A stretch of DNA of 63,059 nucleotides from JAICWP01 sp035278025 (lineage in GTDB: Bacteria; Acidobacteriota; Terriglobia; Terriglobales; Acidobacteriaceae). The notes under the pieces are model-generated. The model worked only from the letters and a program-made list of their open reading frames with translations. It was not told the DNA's origin and ran no database searches. Each line of letters begins with the position of its first letter. The stretch's first letter is position 1. The stretch covers positions 1 through 63,059 of the forward strand of contig DATEJK010000197.1 of the NCBI GenBank assembly GCA_035278025.1, in the 5' to 3' direction. This document shows, piece by piece, positions 18,408 through 26,830 of this stretch. Made by a program: the position numbers and the translations under genes.

Positions 18408-19751
18408 ATGTTTCTCGATCCGCTGAAAGCGACTTTATTTGAAGTCCTGCTCCGCCGCCGCTCGCGCCGGGTGGGCCTGGGTATGAGCATCCCAGCCGGC
18501 CCGTTCCAATACAAGAGTCCCCATCCGCCTGTTCCGCTCACCGAGGAGGAGGAAGCCGCGCTGGCCTTTGCCGCCTGCGGCATCACCGGCTATGCCCTGG
18601 CCGACCTCTCCTACGGGGTGGGCGAAGGAGGCAGCATGCTGGTGGGAAGGCTTGGCCGCACCGTTGCCAGCCCCGATGCGGTCAATGCCGTGTCGGTCCT
18701 GGTCACCAATGACCGCGGCACCTGGCTGCTGAAGCGGCCCCAGGATTTTGCGCCTCCCGAGTTTCAGGAACTCGTCCGGCTCGCCCAACAGGGCGCCCTT
18801 ACAGACCTTTATAAACGCGCCCGCATTCAGCTTTCCGACCGCCGCACCGCTCCTCCTCTCGACCCCGGCTACAACTTCTCCATCAATCGCTGGTCGCTTT
18901 ACGCTGCCGGTACAACTTATTTCCTGCCCATCATCGAAACCACCACGCTTACTCTCAACGCGATCCTGGAGTTATTCAGCGAAGCCATGGGCGTCTTCCT
19001 GCGCGACGAGCGGGCCTGGTTCCGCCCCGCTGGCGTGGGCCGCTTTGCCCGCAGCAAGGGTGGACACCTGCATGACGACCCGCGCGATCTCCGCACCGCC
19101 ACCATTCAATTGGCCGAGACCGCGCTGCTCGAATCTATGGCCACCGAGCAGGGAATGGTGCTGCAGAATCTGGGGCTCATGGCCGAGGCGCTGGGCCTGG
19201 GCGGCTTTCCCAACTTCGCCCGCCACGAGTTCAGTTGGTTTCAGGCGCTCGGCTTCCGCATGGGTTCCATGCCCGCTACCCGTTACGGCGGCGCCCCGTG
19301 GTTTCTCTCCGCGCCCGCGCGCTGGCTGGGAAAAGACCCTTCAGTTCCCTTCCCACTGGGATTGGAGAAAGACGGAAAGATATTGCTCCAACCCTTTTGC
19401 CCGCCCTACTACAAATCCATGGAAGATGCCGTGCGAGCATTCGTGGAAACCAAGTTTGGAGCGAATGGCGCCTATCGTGGCGGCACCCAACAAAGTTCCT
19501 GGCGGAACCCCGATGCGTCGGCCGCACAAATACCCGGACCGAGCGACGCGGCGCTGCGGGCCACCGTTGCCTATTGCGAATACGTTTTTCGCCGCTACGG
19601 ACGCTTCCCTGCTTACACCGCTCCCTTCCGCACCATCATCGGCTTTCAAGTTTGCCACCTGGACGTGGATTTCTACGATCGTTTCTACGCTTCCGATGCG
19701 CTTACCGCCGCCGTTCGCGCCTGCACCGAACGTGCCCTCCGCGGGTCATAG
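18408..19751 (+). CDS. Nitroreductase-fold protein, unknown function
   Basis: A 447-residue protein I can only place by fold. The N-terminal EVLLRRRSRRVGLG, then PVPLTEEEEAALAFAACGITG, resembles the start of flavin nitroreductases (including SagB types). LAETALLESMATEQGMVLQ followed by NLGLMAEALGLGGFPNFAR resembles the later helix where FMN is bound. Thus it may be an FMN enzyme, but the central and C-terminal parts (for example LQPFCPPYYKSMEDAV) are not familiar. It begins two bases after the NDH-2-like stop and ends the three-gene operon. No signal peptide or clear membrane span is seen. Confidence 0.7.
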   Translation: MFLDPLKATLFEVLLRRRSRRVGLGMSIPAGPFQYKSPHPPVPLTEEEEAALAFAACGITGYALADLSYGVGEGGSMLVGRLGRTVASPDAVNAVSVLVTNDRGTWLLKRPQDFAPPEFQELVRLAQQGALTDLYKRARIQLSDRRTAPPLDPGYNFSINRWSLYAAGTTYFLPIIETTTLTLNAILELFSEAMGVFLRDERAWFRPAGVGRFARSKGGHLHDDPRDLRTATIQLAETALLESMATEQGMVLQNLGLMAEALGLGGFPNFARHEFSWFQALGFRMGSMPATRYGGAPWFLSAPARWLGKDPSVPFPLGLEKDGKILLQPFCPPYYKSMEDAVRAFVETKFGANGAYRGGTQQSSWRNPDASAAQIPGPSDAALRATVAYCEYVFRRYGRFPAYTAPFRTIIGFQVCHLDVDFYDRFYASDALTAAVRACTERALRGS

Positions 19752-20065
19752 CCGGCAAGCGATTCATGCCCCGGAAAATGTAACGAGTTACTCTCTACCG
19801 GTATGCAATGGGCGGTAAGCTGTGTATGAACCTCGGTAAAGACGTGCTTGCACCGTCTCCGGCCGTTTGAGGCGCGGGCGAGCCCTCGCCTTCGAACAGA
19901 GTTCCGACGCGGCTGGCCTTCCTGATGCTCCAGCGCTCGGCCCTCTCCCGCCTTTTCCCTCCGGCAATGGTTGCGACTATAATTGCCTTTCGTTCATCTA
20001 CCAATTAACGGCCGAGAGCGCCACAGAGCAACATCTGCAGACTTTAATATTCAGGAGGAGTACAC
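19752..20065 (+). promoter_or_regulatory. Upstream region of the peroxiredoxin gene
   Basis: This 314-base gap has no convincing ORF. A TATAAT hexamer at 19978-19983 could be a -10 element, but the matching -35 position (TTCCCT) is poor. A perfect AGGAGG at 20053-20058 lies seven bases before the peroxiredoxin ATG, so the gene is probably well translated. No OxyR- or PerR-like palindrome was recognised. Confidence 0.4.
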
Positions 20066-20752
20066 ATGAGCACCGCAATTGCTGAAATGCCGGGCGTGCT
20101 GCGCATCAACGACACGGCTCCCGATTTTACTGCCGAGACCACCCAGGGCACCATCCACTTTCATGAGTGGATCGGCAACGGCTGGGCGATCCTGTTCTCC
20201 CATCCCAAAGACTTCACGCCCGTATGCACCACCGAACTCGGCTACATGGCCGGGCTGCAGCCGGAGTTTGCCAAGCGCAACTGCAAGATTATCGGCCTGA
20301 GCGTGGATCCGGTTTCCGATCACGGCCGCTGGGCGGCCGACATCGAGGAGACCCAGGGACACAAAGTGAATTACCCGATGATCGGCGACCCGGAACTCAA
20401 AATCGCCAAGCTCTACAACATGCTGCCAGCCGCCAGCGGCGCCACCTCGCAGGGTCGCACTCCCGCCGACAACGCCACCGTCCGCACCGTCTTCGTCATC
20501 GGTCCGGACAAAAAGATAAAGCTCCAACTCATTTATCCCATGAGCACCGGGCGCAACTTTGATGAGGTGCTGCGGGTTCTCGATTCTTTGCAGCTGACCG
20601 CTAAGCACCAGGTTTCCACCCCGGTGAACTGGAAGCCCGGCGACGACGTCATCATCAGCGGCAGCGTTTCCAACGACGAAGCCAAGAAAAAGTATCCCGG
20701 CGGCTGGAAGTCTCCCAAGCCCTACCTCCGCATCGTTCCCCAGCCCAAATAG
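20066..20752 (+). CDS. 1-Cys peroxiredoxin (Prx6 type)
   Basis: A 228-residue peroxiredoxin that reduces hydrogen peroxide and organic hydroperoxides. The active-site motif DFTPVCTTE holds the peroxidatic Cys54. The length and the long C-terminal domain (from about 160, including GDDVIISGSVSNDEA) are those of the Prx6 / 1-Cys group rather than AhpC. Cytoplasmic. The strong AGGAGG site and the separate upstream region suggest a single gene with high expression. A hairpin repeat follows its stop. Confidence 0.95.
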   Translation: MSTAIAEMPGVLRINDTAPDFTAETTQGTIHFHEWIGNGWAILFSHPKDFTPVCTTELGYMAGLQPEFAKRNCKIIGLSVDPVSDHGRWAADIEETQGHKVNYPMIGDPELKIAKLYNMLPAASGATSQGRTPADNATVRTVFVIGPDKKIKLQLIYPMSTGRNFDEVLRVLDSLQLTAKHQVSTPVNWKPGDDVIISGSVSNDEAKKKYPGGWKSPKPYLRIVPQPK

Positions 20753-20770
20753 CCTTTCCAATGCTCGTAT

Positions 20771-20802
20771 CCCCACCCTTTGCGTAATCCGCAAGGGGTG
20801 GG
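20771..20802. repeat. Palindromic hairpin element, copy 1
   Basis: The arms CCCCACCCTTTGCG (20771-20784) and CGCAAGGGGTGGG (20790-20802) form a long hairpin 18 bases after the peroxiredoxin stop, followed by GATAACCCCTGTTTTGC. A close relative with the same core CCCAC-CTTTGC lies at 49841-49872. It may act as a factor-independent or Rho-blocking 3' end. Confidence 0.6.
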
Positions 20803-21011
20803 ATAACCCCTGTTTTGCTATTGGGATAGACTTGCGACCCACGAAAAGCGAGGGTCCTGTCCCTGCAACGGTCTCTTGAGGTTAACGGGCGCGAATTGCA
20901 GGGCTCCGCGACTCTTTGGCTCAATCTCTTTTCTTCAGGACCACCCGCGGCTCCATAGTCTGCGTTCCGACCTGCGCTTTCGGGCCCTGCTGCAGTGTAC
21001 GAAGCTGTAGC

Positions 21012-22295
21012 TCAGGACCCGCTGTTCCGCGCCGCCTCCGCCCGGGGCCGCGCTTCTTCTCCTCCCACGGCTAAGCCCAGCCCTAGCGCCAGCAGCGCCA
21101 CCACCCAGAACAAAAGGCTGAAGCGCTGGTAGCGGAACCAGAGCAGAAAATAAATGGGGCTCAAAAACAGCACGCTAATGGCGGCAGTCACCAGCCGGCG
21201 CCCAATTCCCGGCGCGCCCTGGCGGAGCAACCACTCCGCCGCCAGCAGCAAAGGAATCAGCAGCAAGCTCAAATCGTGCGCCATTATGTGATAGCTCACC
21301 ATCACCGCCATTACCAGAGTGAGCGCGAATCCCAGATCAAATCCCGGCTGTTGCGGATCCGCCTTCCATTTCCAGGCCGCCAATCCCACCAGCGCCAGCG
21401 AAATAAGGGCAATCAGAGCGTGGGCCAGATTGCCATCGCCGGCCAGGCTGGAAACCGCGCCCCGCAAGTTGGGCATGACCTGCGGATTCATCGCCCCCGC
21501 CCCTTGCGCCCGGCTGATCTGCAGCAGCTCGAAGGGATACTTTAACGCCTGCTCCCAACCCACCACGCCCGCGGAAATCCCGACCAGCGCGGCTGCTGCC
21601 ACAGCGAAGCCCCCCGCCACCTTCCATCTTCGCCGCATCAACACCACCGCCATCACCGGCAACACCAGCTGAAATCGAAACAGCGCCAGCCCCAGGCAAA
21701 TTCCAGCCAGAAAATCGCGGCCTCCCTTCATGGCTGCAAACGCCAGCCCGAATAATAAGAGCAGCAGGAGCGAATCCTGCCCCTGCAGCAGACAGACGAA
21801 CACCGGGAAAAATGCCAGCCCTGCCAGGAATGGCACCGCCTCAGACCAGGCTCGCAACTGGGGAAGCTCAGGACGCAACAGCAGCAGGAATCCCACCAGG
21901 GCCGACAGGCTAACCAAATTCCATAGCCAGTACGCTGAGCTATATGTGAGCAAGGCCAGAGGGGCGAACAGCACCGCCTCGAATGGCGGGTGAGTAAACG
22001 GCAAAGGACCGTTGCGAATTTTTACACCCGAAGCGAATTCCTGTTGTGCCCGCGCTTGGGCATCCATTTTGTAGAGCTGCGCTCCCTGCCCCCCTCGCAC
22101 CAGCTTGCCGGCGGCGTAAAACGCGGTAAAGTCCGGGTAACCCTGCCGCACTTGCTGCCGTAACGTGAAAAACACCCAGGCGTGCATACCCAACATCGCA
22201 GCCAGAGCCAATAGCAGCAAAACACGAAGCCTGGGCTTGTGGGCTGAGACACCCGGCACTGGGGAAGACATGGGCGGAGTATAGCTTAGGAGCAT
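21012..22295 (-). CDS. GT87 / DUF2029 family membrane protein
   Basis: A 427-residue polytopic protein with about ten hydrophobic spans. After the first span it has the sequence YPDFTAFYAAGKLVRGGQGAQLY; the DFxxFYxAG pattern contains the conserved Asp typical of GT87 (DUF2029) polyprenyl-phosphate-dependent mannosyltransferase-like proteins. HPPFEAVLFAPLALL follows, as in that family. Members transfer a sugar from a lipid carrier to a cell-envelope acceptor. The methyltransferase stop lies only three bases upstream of its start, so the two are co-transcribed. The acceptor is unknown. Confidence 0.82.
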   Translation of the reverse strand: MLLSYTPPMSSPVPGVSAHKPRLRVLLLLALAAMLGMHAWVFFTLRQQVRQGYPDFTAFYAAGKLVRGGQGAQLYKMDAQARAQQEFASGVKIRNGPLPFTHPPFEAVLFAPLALLTYSSAYWLWNLVSLSALVGFLLLLRPELPQLRAWSEAVPFLAGLAFFPVFVCLLQGQDSLLLLLLFGLAFAAMKGGRDFLAGICLGLALFRFQLVLPVMAVVLMRRRWKVAGGFAVAAAALVGISAGVVGWEQALKYPFELLQISRAQGAGAMNPQVMPNLRGAVSSLAGDGNLAHALIALISLALVGLAAWKWKADPQQPGFDLGFALTLVMAVMVSYHIMAHDLSLLLIPLLLAAEWLLRQGAPGIGRRLVTAAISVLFLSPIYFLLWFRYQRFSLLFWVVALLALGLGLAVGGEEARPRAEAARNSGS

Positions 22296-22298
22296 CAG

Positions 22299-23018
22299 CT
22301 ACCCGGATTTGCGGGCCAGCACCAGGTACTGCGCCCCCAGCGGCAGGTGGGAGAGCGTCGGTTCCAGTCCCCGCAGCCACTTCAGCCAGCGCGGAAAGTA
22401 GAAGTAGCTGCTGCTGTGCAGAACCACGAACCCATTGCTAATTAATAAGTTTCTAGCCTCTTTGCAAGGAACAGATATGGCTTCATCATCAAACTCGCAC
22501 TGTCCCATAAGGTAACGGGTGGCGGGATTGTAGGGATTGTTCTCCCACAGGGCAAAAATGCCGCCCGGCGAAAGAGAATCATAAACATAGCGTAGAGCGG
22601 AGGCGCGGTCCGCAGGGACAATATGATGGAAAACCCCATTGCAGAAGGCCAACTGGAACTCGCAACGCGCGAAATAATGGTCACAATTCGCGAACTCCAC
22701 GCCTTCTTCCTGGTGTTCCTGACGGGCCCGATGCAGCGATTCGGAGGAAATATCCACCCCCAAAATGCGGCGAGGATGCAGTACTGCCTTCAAAAAGGGC
22801 ACCGAACCGCCAATACCGCAACCATAATCCAGCACAGATGATGGTACAAAATCGAGCCTGCGGAGCTGCCTTTGCAGCCACTCAACCCGTCCCCGGGCGA
22901 AATATTGCGAGGCTTCGCCGGAGGGCGCCAGGACGTGATCGAGAACCTTCTGGTAATGGGGGGCGCAACCGTCAAATAACTCCTGGTTGCGCTGGCGAGA
23001 TGAGTTTTGCAGTTCCAT
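22299..23018 (-). CDS. Class I SAM-dependent methyltransferase
   Basis: A 239-residue methyltransferase. The SAM-binding glycine loop is VLDYGCGIGGSVPFLK (about 62-77), the acidic end of strand 2 is ILGVDISSESL, and motif IV-like residues follow in LAFCNGVFHHIV. The C-terminal half is rich in aromatic residues. It precedes the GT87-like gene with a three-base gap, so it may methylate a glycan or lipid made by that unit. The substrate cannot be predicted. The start ATG at 23018 gives the usual length. Confidence 0.87.
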   Translation of the reverse strand: MELQNSSRQRNQELFDGCAPHYQKVLDHVLAPSGEASQYFARGRVEWLQRQLRRLDFVPSSVLDYGCGIGGSVPFLKAVLHPRRILGVDISSESLHRARQEHQEEGVEFANCDHYFARCEFQLAFCNGVFHHIVPADRASALRYVYDSLSPGGIFALWENNPYNPATRYLMGQCEFDDEAISVPCKEARNLLISNGFVVLHSSSYFYFPRWLKWLRGLEPTLSHLPLGAQYLVLARKSG

Positions 23019-23338
23019 GGGCCCGCGCCTGTGCGGTTTGTGTAAAAGTATACGTTGCCTGCGCGCTACCTAGTCCCAAATGAGGCGGCGAGCAAGGCAA
23101 TTACCTTAGCAAACCGCCTGTCTGCGCCTTCGGCTGGCCGATTCTCAACCTGAGACGACTCTGGCAGGGGGCCAGTTGAAAATTAGGGTATTTCTTCCAG
23201 TTGCCTTTCTGGTCAGCATTGTGTGCATAATGGGCTGCAATTTCTTCCAGGCGCACAGACAACCTTGGGGCGTTGAGGTTACCCTGAGCCGCACCATAAG
23301 TTTCAGAGCACAGCTTGGCAAGTACTTACGGGAGAAGC
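23019..23338. other. Divergent intergenic region with no supported gene
   Basis: This 320-base region separates the methyltransferase from the sigma-54 activator. It contains CTGGC-AGGGG-GCCAG, a short inverted repeat near 23161-23175. A 64-codon frame (23176-23370) opens at a TTG and encodes a hydrophobic start with a lipobox-like IMGC, but it overlaps the next gene and has no ribosome site; I do not call it. No sigma-54 or sigma-70 promoter stands out. Confidence 0.4.
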
Positions 23339-24715
23339 GTGAGCTGTATGAAGTGTCACTTCGTAGATGAGCGGGTGGAATTTTTCGCTATCCTGGGCGA
23401 AAAACTGGGAGAAAATTTCACTCTGGAGCCGGCTTCGCTGGAAGAACGGGAGGGGCTGCTGGCGTGCGAGGTGCTCATCACCAGCCTGCCCAGCCGCGAA
23501 GACAAAGAGTTCGCCGCGCGCTTTGAGCGCCTGGAAAAGCTGGTGCGCAATCCCGCGGGCATTCCGGTGGTGGCTTTTCTCTCCACCACCGACCGCCAGG
23601 TAGTGCGCATGGCCTGGGGGGCCGGCGCCTACGACTATTTCCTGGAAAATGGATCCCTGGAGGAACTGCGCCTGGTGTTGCGGCGAGCCAGCCAGTTCTA
23701 CGAACTGCATCGCGAAGTTGAGCAATTGCGCGTATCGGCCACGCGGCTCAGCGACTTTGTGGCGGTGGTGGGCACGGACGAAAAGATGCTCGCCATTTAC
23801 AGCTTTGCTTCCAAGGTGGCGGCCAGCGACGCCACCGTGCTGATCAGCGGGGAAACCGGGACGGGCAAGGAATTGCTGGCCCGCGCCATTCACCGCAGCA
23901 GCCCGCGCGGGCGCGAACCCTTTGTGGCCGTGGCCTGTTCCTCACTGCCGGAGACCTTGATCGAAGCCGAACTTTTCGGCCACGAGCGGGGAGCCTTTAC
24001 TGGGGCGGGCACGACGCGCCGCGGGCGGTTTGAAGCGGCGGAGCGGGGCACGATTTTCCTGGACGAAATCGGCGAACTCTCGCCCAACATGCAAGTCAAG
24101 CTGCTGCGGGTGCTGCAAGAGCGCAGCTTCGAGCGCCTGGGCAGCAACCAGGTGCGCAGCATGGAGGCACGCATCATCTGCGCCACCAACCGCGACTTAA
24201 TGGAGCTGGTGAAAGCCGGCAGCTTCCGCGCTGACCTCTACTACCGGCTCAATACGATTGAAATCAGGCTTCCCGCCCTGCGCGAGCGGCGCGATGACAT
24301 CGTGGTGCTGGCGTACTCCTTTCTGCACAGTTACGCGGAACGGCACCGACGCCCGGCGCGCAGGATTTCCGCGGCCGCCATGGCCGCCTTCCAGGAATAC
24401 GAATGGCAGGGCAATATCCGCGAACTGCAGAACGCCATCGAGCGCGCAGTAGTGGTGTGCGACGGTCCCGAGATTCGCATCGAGCACCTGCCCTCTCAAT
24501 TTGCAGCTTGGGAGACGGAACTGGAAGACAGCTCCTTCGATGAGGAAGTGCGGGCTTTCAAGCGCCGCCTGATCCGGCGGGTGCTGCTGGCTTTCGACAA
24601 CAACAAGTTGCAGGCGGCCCGCTCTCTCAAAATTGCCCGTTCTTCTCTGCACCGGCTGATTGACGAACTGGAAGTTCCCGAGCCGGCTCCGCGGGGACGC
24701 AACATCCCCAACTGA
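23339..24715 (+). CDS. Sigma-54-dependent transcriptional activator (NtrC/PilR-like)
   Basis: A roughly 458-residue activator. From about 140 it is a classic AAA+ sigma-54 activator: Walker A GETGTGKE, the sigma-54 contact loop GAFTGA, Walker B FLDEIGELS, and an arginine-finger region RADLYYRLN. The C-terminal helix-turn-helix has NKLQAARSLKIARSSLHRLI. The first 120 residues have receiver-like length and the pattern GAYDYFLENGSLEELRLVLRR, but I do not find the phospho-acceptor Asp in its usual strand context, so phosphorylation is doubtful. Start: GTG at 23339 after GGGAG, or ATG at 23348. It lies directly upstream of a membrane protein and the Tad locus and probably regulates pilus expression. 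Confidence 0.9.
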   Translation: MSCMKCHFVDERVEFFAILGEKLGENFTLEPASLEEREGLLACEVLITSLPSREDKEFAARFERLEKLVRNPAGIPVVAFLSTTDRQVVRMAWGAGAYDYFLENGSLEELRLVLRRASQFYELHREVEQLRVSATRLSDFVAVVGTDEKMLAIYSFASKVAASDATVLISGETGTGKELLARAIHRSSPRGREPFVAVACSSLPETLIEAELFGHERGAFTGAGTTRRGRFEAAERGTIFLDEIGELSPNMQVKLLRVLQERSFERLGSNQVRSMEARIICATNRDLMELVKAGSFRADLYYRLNTIEIRLPALRERRDDIVVLAYSFLHSYAERHRRPARRISAAAMAAFQEYEWQGNIRELQNAIERAVVVCDGPEIRIEHLPSQFAAWETELEDSSFDEEVRAFKRRLIRRVLLAFDNNKLQAARSLKIARSSLHRLIDELEVPEPAPRGRNIPN

Positions 24716-24718
24716 ATC

Positions 24719-26176
24719 GTGAGCCTGCTCTCCACGCGGCGCGTTTTCCTCATCATCCTGGGATTGGGATTGCTGGCCATGGCCGCGCGTGGGGTGCACG
24801 ACCCCGACGTATGGTGGCACCTGCGCGCGGGCCAGGAAATCGTGGCCAGCCGCCATGTCCCCCGCCAGGACAGTTTTTCCTATACCCGCTACGGCCAGCC
24901 CTGGATTGCCCACGAATGGCTCTCCGAGGTGTTTTTCTACCTTATTTTCCGGGCTACCGGCTGGGCCGGCTTGATGATCGCTTTCGCAGGAGTGATCGGC
25001 GGCACCTTTTTATTGCTTTACCGGCAGTGCGCGGGACGTCCCTATATTGCGGGTCTGGTAACCGTTCTGGGGGCAATTGCCACCATTCCTTCCTGGGGAG
25101 TGCGCCCGCAGATGTTCTCCATGCTGCTGGCGGCAGTGTTCCTCTACCTGCTGGGCAAGGCGGAACGGAGCGATCCCAACCACCTGCGTTTCCTTTGGTG
25201 GATGCCGCTGCTGCTGGTGCTGTGGGTCAACCTGCACGGCGCGTTCCTCTTGGGCCCGGCGCTGATGGCCATCGTTTTCACGGGCTGGCTGGTGCAGGCA
25301 TGGTTGGGGCTGGAAAGCAGTCCGCAGACGTGGGCGCGGCTGCGCCGGCTGGGAGTGGTGCTGGCGGCCAGCGTGGCGGTAATTCCCCTCAACCCAAACG
25401 GGTTTGAGCTCTACCGCTATCCCTTTCAGACCATTCAGGCGCGCACCATCGTGGATTACATCGTAGAGTGGGCCTCGCCCAATTTTCATTCCGTGGATTT
25501 CAAGCCGTTCCTGGGCCTGATGCTACTGACCTGGCTGGTGGTGGCGGCGTCACGCAAGCGTCTGTCTTGCACACAAATTCTGCTGCTGCTGGCCACTGCC
25601 TATGGCGGCTTGAGCGCCGCGCGCCATATTCCCATTTTTGTGCTGGTCGCTGTGCCCGTTCTGGCTGCGGGACTAGACGAACTGGCTGCGCGCCGGAACT
25701 GGTTCGGCCCGGCAGAGGAGAAATCGCCCCCGCCGGCGAAGCTGGCGTTCAATCTGGTGCTGCTCCTGGCGGTGGCGGGATTGGCGGGCGCGCGATTCTA
25801 CCAGGCGGTGAAAAGCCAGGCTGCCGGCGAAGCACAGCACTTTCCCCAGGCGGCAACCGAATTTCTCGTCCGGCAACACGTGCCCGCGCCAATTTTTAAT
25901 TACTACGATTGGGGAGGGTACTTCATCGCCAAGCTGTACCCGCGCTACCGCGTGTTCATAGACGGCCGCACCGACCTTTACGGCAAGCTGATGGACAGCT
26001 TTTCCGACACCGCGCGCGGCTATGGCGACTGGCAGGCGGCGCTGGAGAAATATCGGGTGCGGACGGTGGTGGTACCGCCGAACAGCGGGCTCGCCGGGTT
26101 GCTCCGCCTGAACGCGGCATGGAAGAAGGAATTCGAGGACAAGCAGGCAGTGGTGTTTGTGAAAGCCGGAGCATAA
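24719..26176 (+). CDS. Polytopic membrane protein with conserved C-terminal domain, unknown function
   Basis: A 485-residue protein with about ten membrane spans. Near its start is DPDVWWHLRAGQEIV, then PRQDSFSYTRYGQPW and HEWLSEVFFY; the soluble C-terminus holds NYYDWGGYFIAKLYP and VFIDGRTDLYG. The architecture is like PMT/GT-C membrane glycosyltransferases (an Asp pair in the first extracytoplasmic loop), but I cannot prove that activity. A clear paralogue lies at 39165-40811. It starts three bases after the sigma-54 activator stop, so the two are co-transcribed. Confidence 0.75.
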   Translation: MSLLSTRRVFLIILGLGLLAMAARGVHDPDVWWHLRAGQEIVASRHVPRQDSFSYTRYGQPWIAHEWLSEVFFYLIFRATGWAGLMIAFAGVIGGTFLLLYRQCAGRPYIAGLVTVLGAIATIPSWGVRPQMFSMLLAAVFLYLLGKAERSDPNHLRFLWWMPLLLVLWVNLHGAFLLGPALMAIVFTGWLVQAWLGLESSPQTWARLRRLGVVLAASVAVIPLNPNGFELYRYPFQTIQARTIVDYIVEWASPNFHSVDFKPFLGLMLLTWLVVAASRKRLSCTQILLLLATAYGGLSAARHIPIFVLVAVPVLAAGLDELAARRNWFGPAEEKSPPPAKLAFNLVLLLAVAGLAGARFYQAVKSQAAGEAQHFPQAATEFLVRQHVPAPIFNYYDWGGYFIAKLYPRYRVFIDGRTDLYGKLMDSFSDTARGYGDWQAALEKYRVRTVVVPPNSGLAGLLRLNAAWKKEFEDKQAVVFVKAGA

Positions 26177-26535
26177 TGTTATTGGCCGTTGTTAGGCGGC
26201 GCCGCTCAGGGCCGGCCTCGCCTGGTTGCCGCGGTTTGCAACTCTGGTCTTAGCTGCGGAAGCTCCTCTGGCAGGTCGAACCGCGAAAGCAAGCTAAGGA
26301 CAAGTGGCAAGGCCACTTCCAGCGTTAACTGTCTCGCTCCTGCGGCAGCTTACCGGCGTCCCTGTCTCAGTTCTCGGACAGCCCCCTTGTCAACCAGCAG
26401 GCACAATTCCTAAGTTGCTGAATCCGTTGACCCAAATTCTCCGGCTTCGGCGGGCAAAATGCACTCTGGATTGCACGGTAAGAAGCCGGAGCTCAAAACC
26501 TGGGTTCCCACTAATTGTGCACCGGAGGGCAGGAA
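26177..26535 (+). promoter_or_regulatory. Region upstream of the Flp pilin gene
   Basis: This 359-base gap probably contains the tad promoter. I searched it by eye for the sigma-54 GG-N10-GC pattern; the only exact spacing is GGCAGCTTACCGGC around 26344-26357, which lacks the TTGC end and is not convincing. A TTGACC at 26427-26432 has no good -10 partner. The ribosome site GGAGGGCAGGAA ends just before the pilin ATG. No supported ORF is seen here. Confidence 0.4.
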
Positions 26536-26703
26536 ATGTTGCAAGTTCTCAATCGGGTGTGGCGGGATGACGAAGGTCAGGACATCGCCGAATATGCGGT
26601 CATGCTGGCGGTGATTCTCGTCATCGTGGTAGGCACCATACGCTTAATCGGCACTCAGGCCAATAACGTGTTTTCCGAAACTGCCAGCGCCATCGGCGGC
26701 TAG
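26536..26703 (+). CDS. flp: Flp-type type IVb pilin
   Basis: A 55-residue prepilin, the major subunit of the Tad (tight adherence) pilus. The leader ends DDEG and the mature part starts QDIAEYAVMLAVILVIVVG, with Glu at +5 and Tyr at +6, as in Flp pilins. The hydrophobic helix is followed by a short polar tail. Cleavage after the Gly would be by the TadV-like peptidase encoded next. The ATG at 26536 is chosen over an upstream GTG because of the GGAGGGCAGG site. A strong hairpin follows the stop. Only one pilin gene is present. Confidence 0.93.
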   Translation: MLQVLNRVWRDDEGQDIAEYAVMLAVILVIVVGTIRLIGTQANNVFSETASAIGG

Positions 26704-26753
26704 CTCGGGAGGCTGGCGCGGCGGCGGCCAAGTAGTGACGCGGACGTTTTACG

Positions 26754-26800
26754 AGCCAAGGCTGGCGCAGCCAGAAACTGGTTCTGCGCCCGCCTTGGCT
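26754..26800 (+). other. Strong hairpin between flp and the tad machinery genes
   Basis: AGCCAAGGC (26754-26762) pairs with GCCTTGGCT (26792-26800); after one T/C mismatch GGCGCAG (26764-26770) pairs with CTGCGCC (26784-26790). The apex CCAG-AAA-CTGG adds four more pairs. No T-run follows, so it is more likely to stabilise the 3' end of the pilin message or partly stop transcription than to end it fully. Confidence 0.7.
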
Positions 26801-26830
26801 TGTGGAAAGAACCTTTAAGGAGAAGCAGCC

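Noticed and set aside
23176..23370. 64-codon plus-strand frame with a hydrophobic start and a lipobox-like IMGC
   Set aside because: It opens at a TTG without a ribosome site, overlaps the start of the sigma-54 activator in another frame, and the rest of the peptide has no recognisable character.
26177..26535. Possible sigma-54 promoter for the flp operon, given the sigma-54 activator upstream
   Set aside because: No site combines the GG-N10-GC spacing with TGGCAC and TTGC; the only correct spacing (near 26344) lacks the TTGC half.
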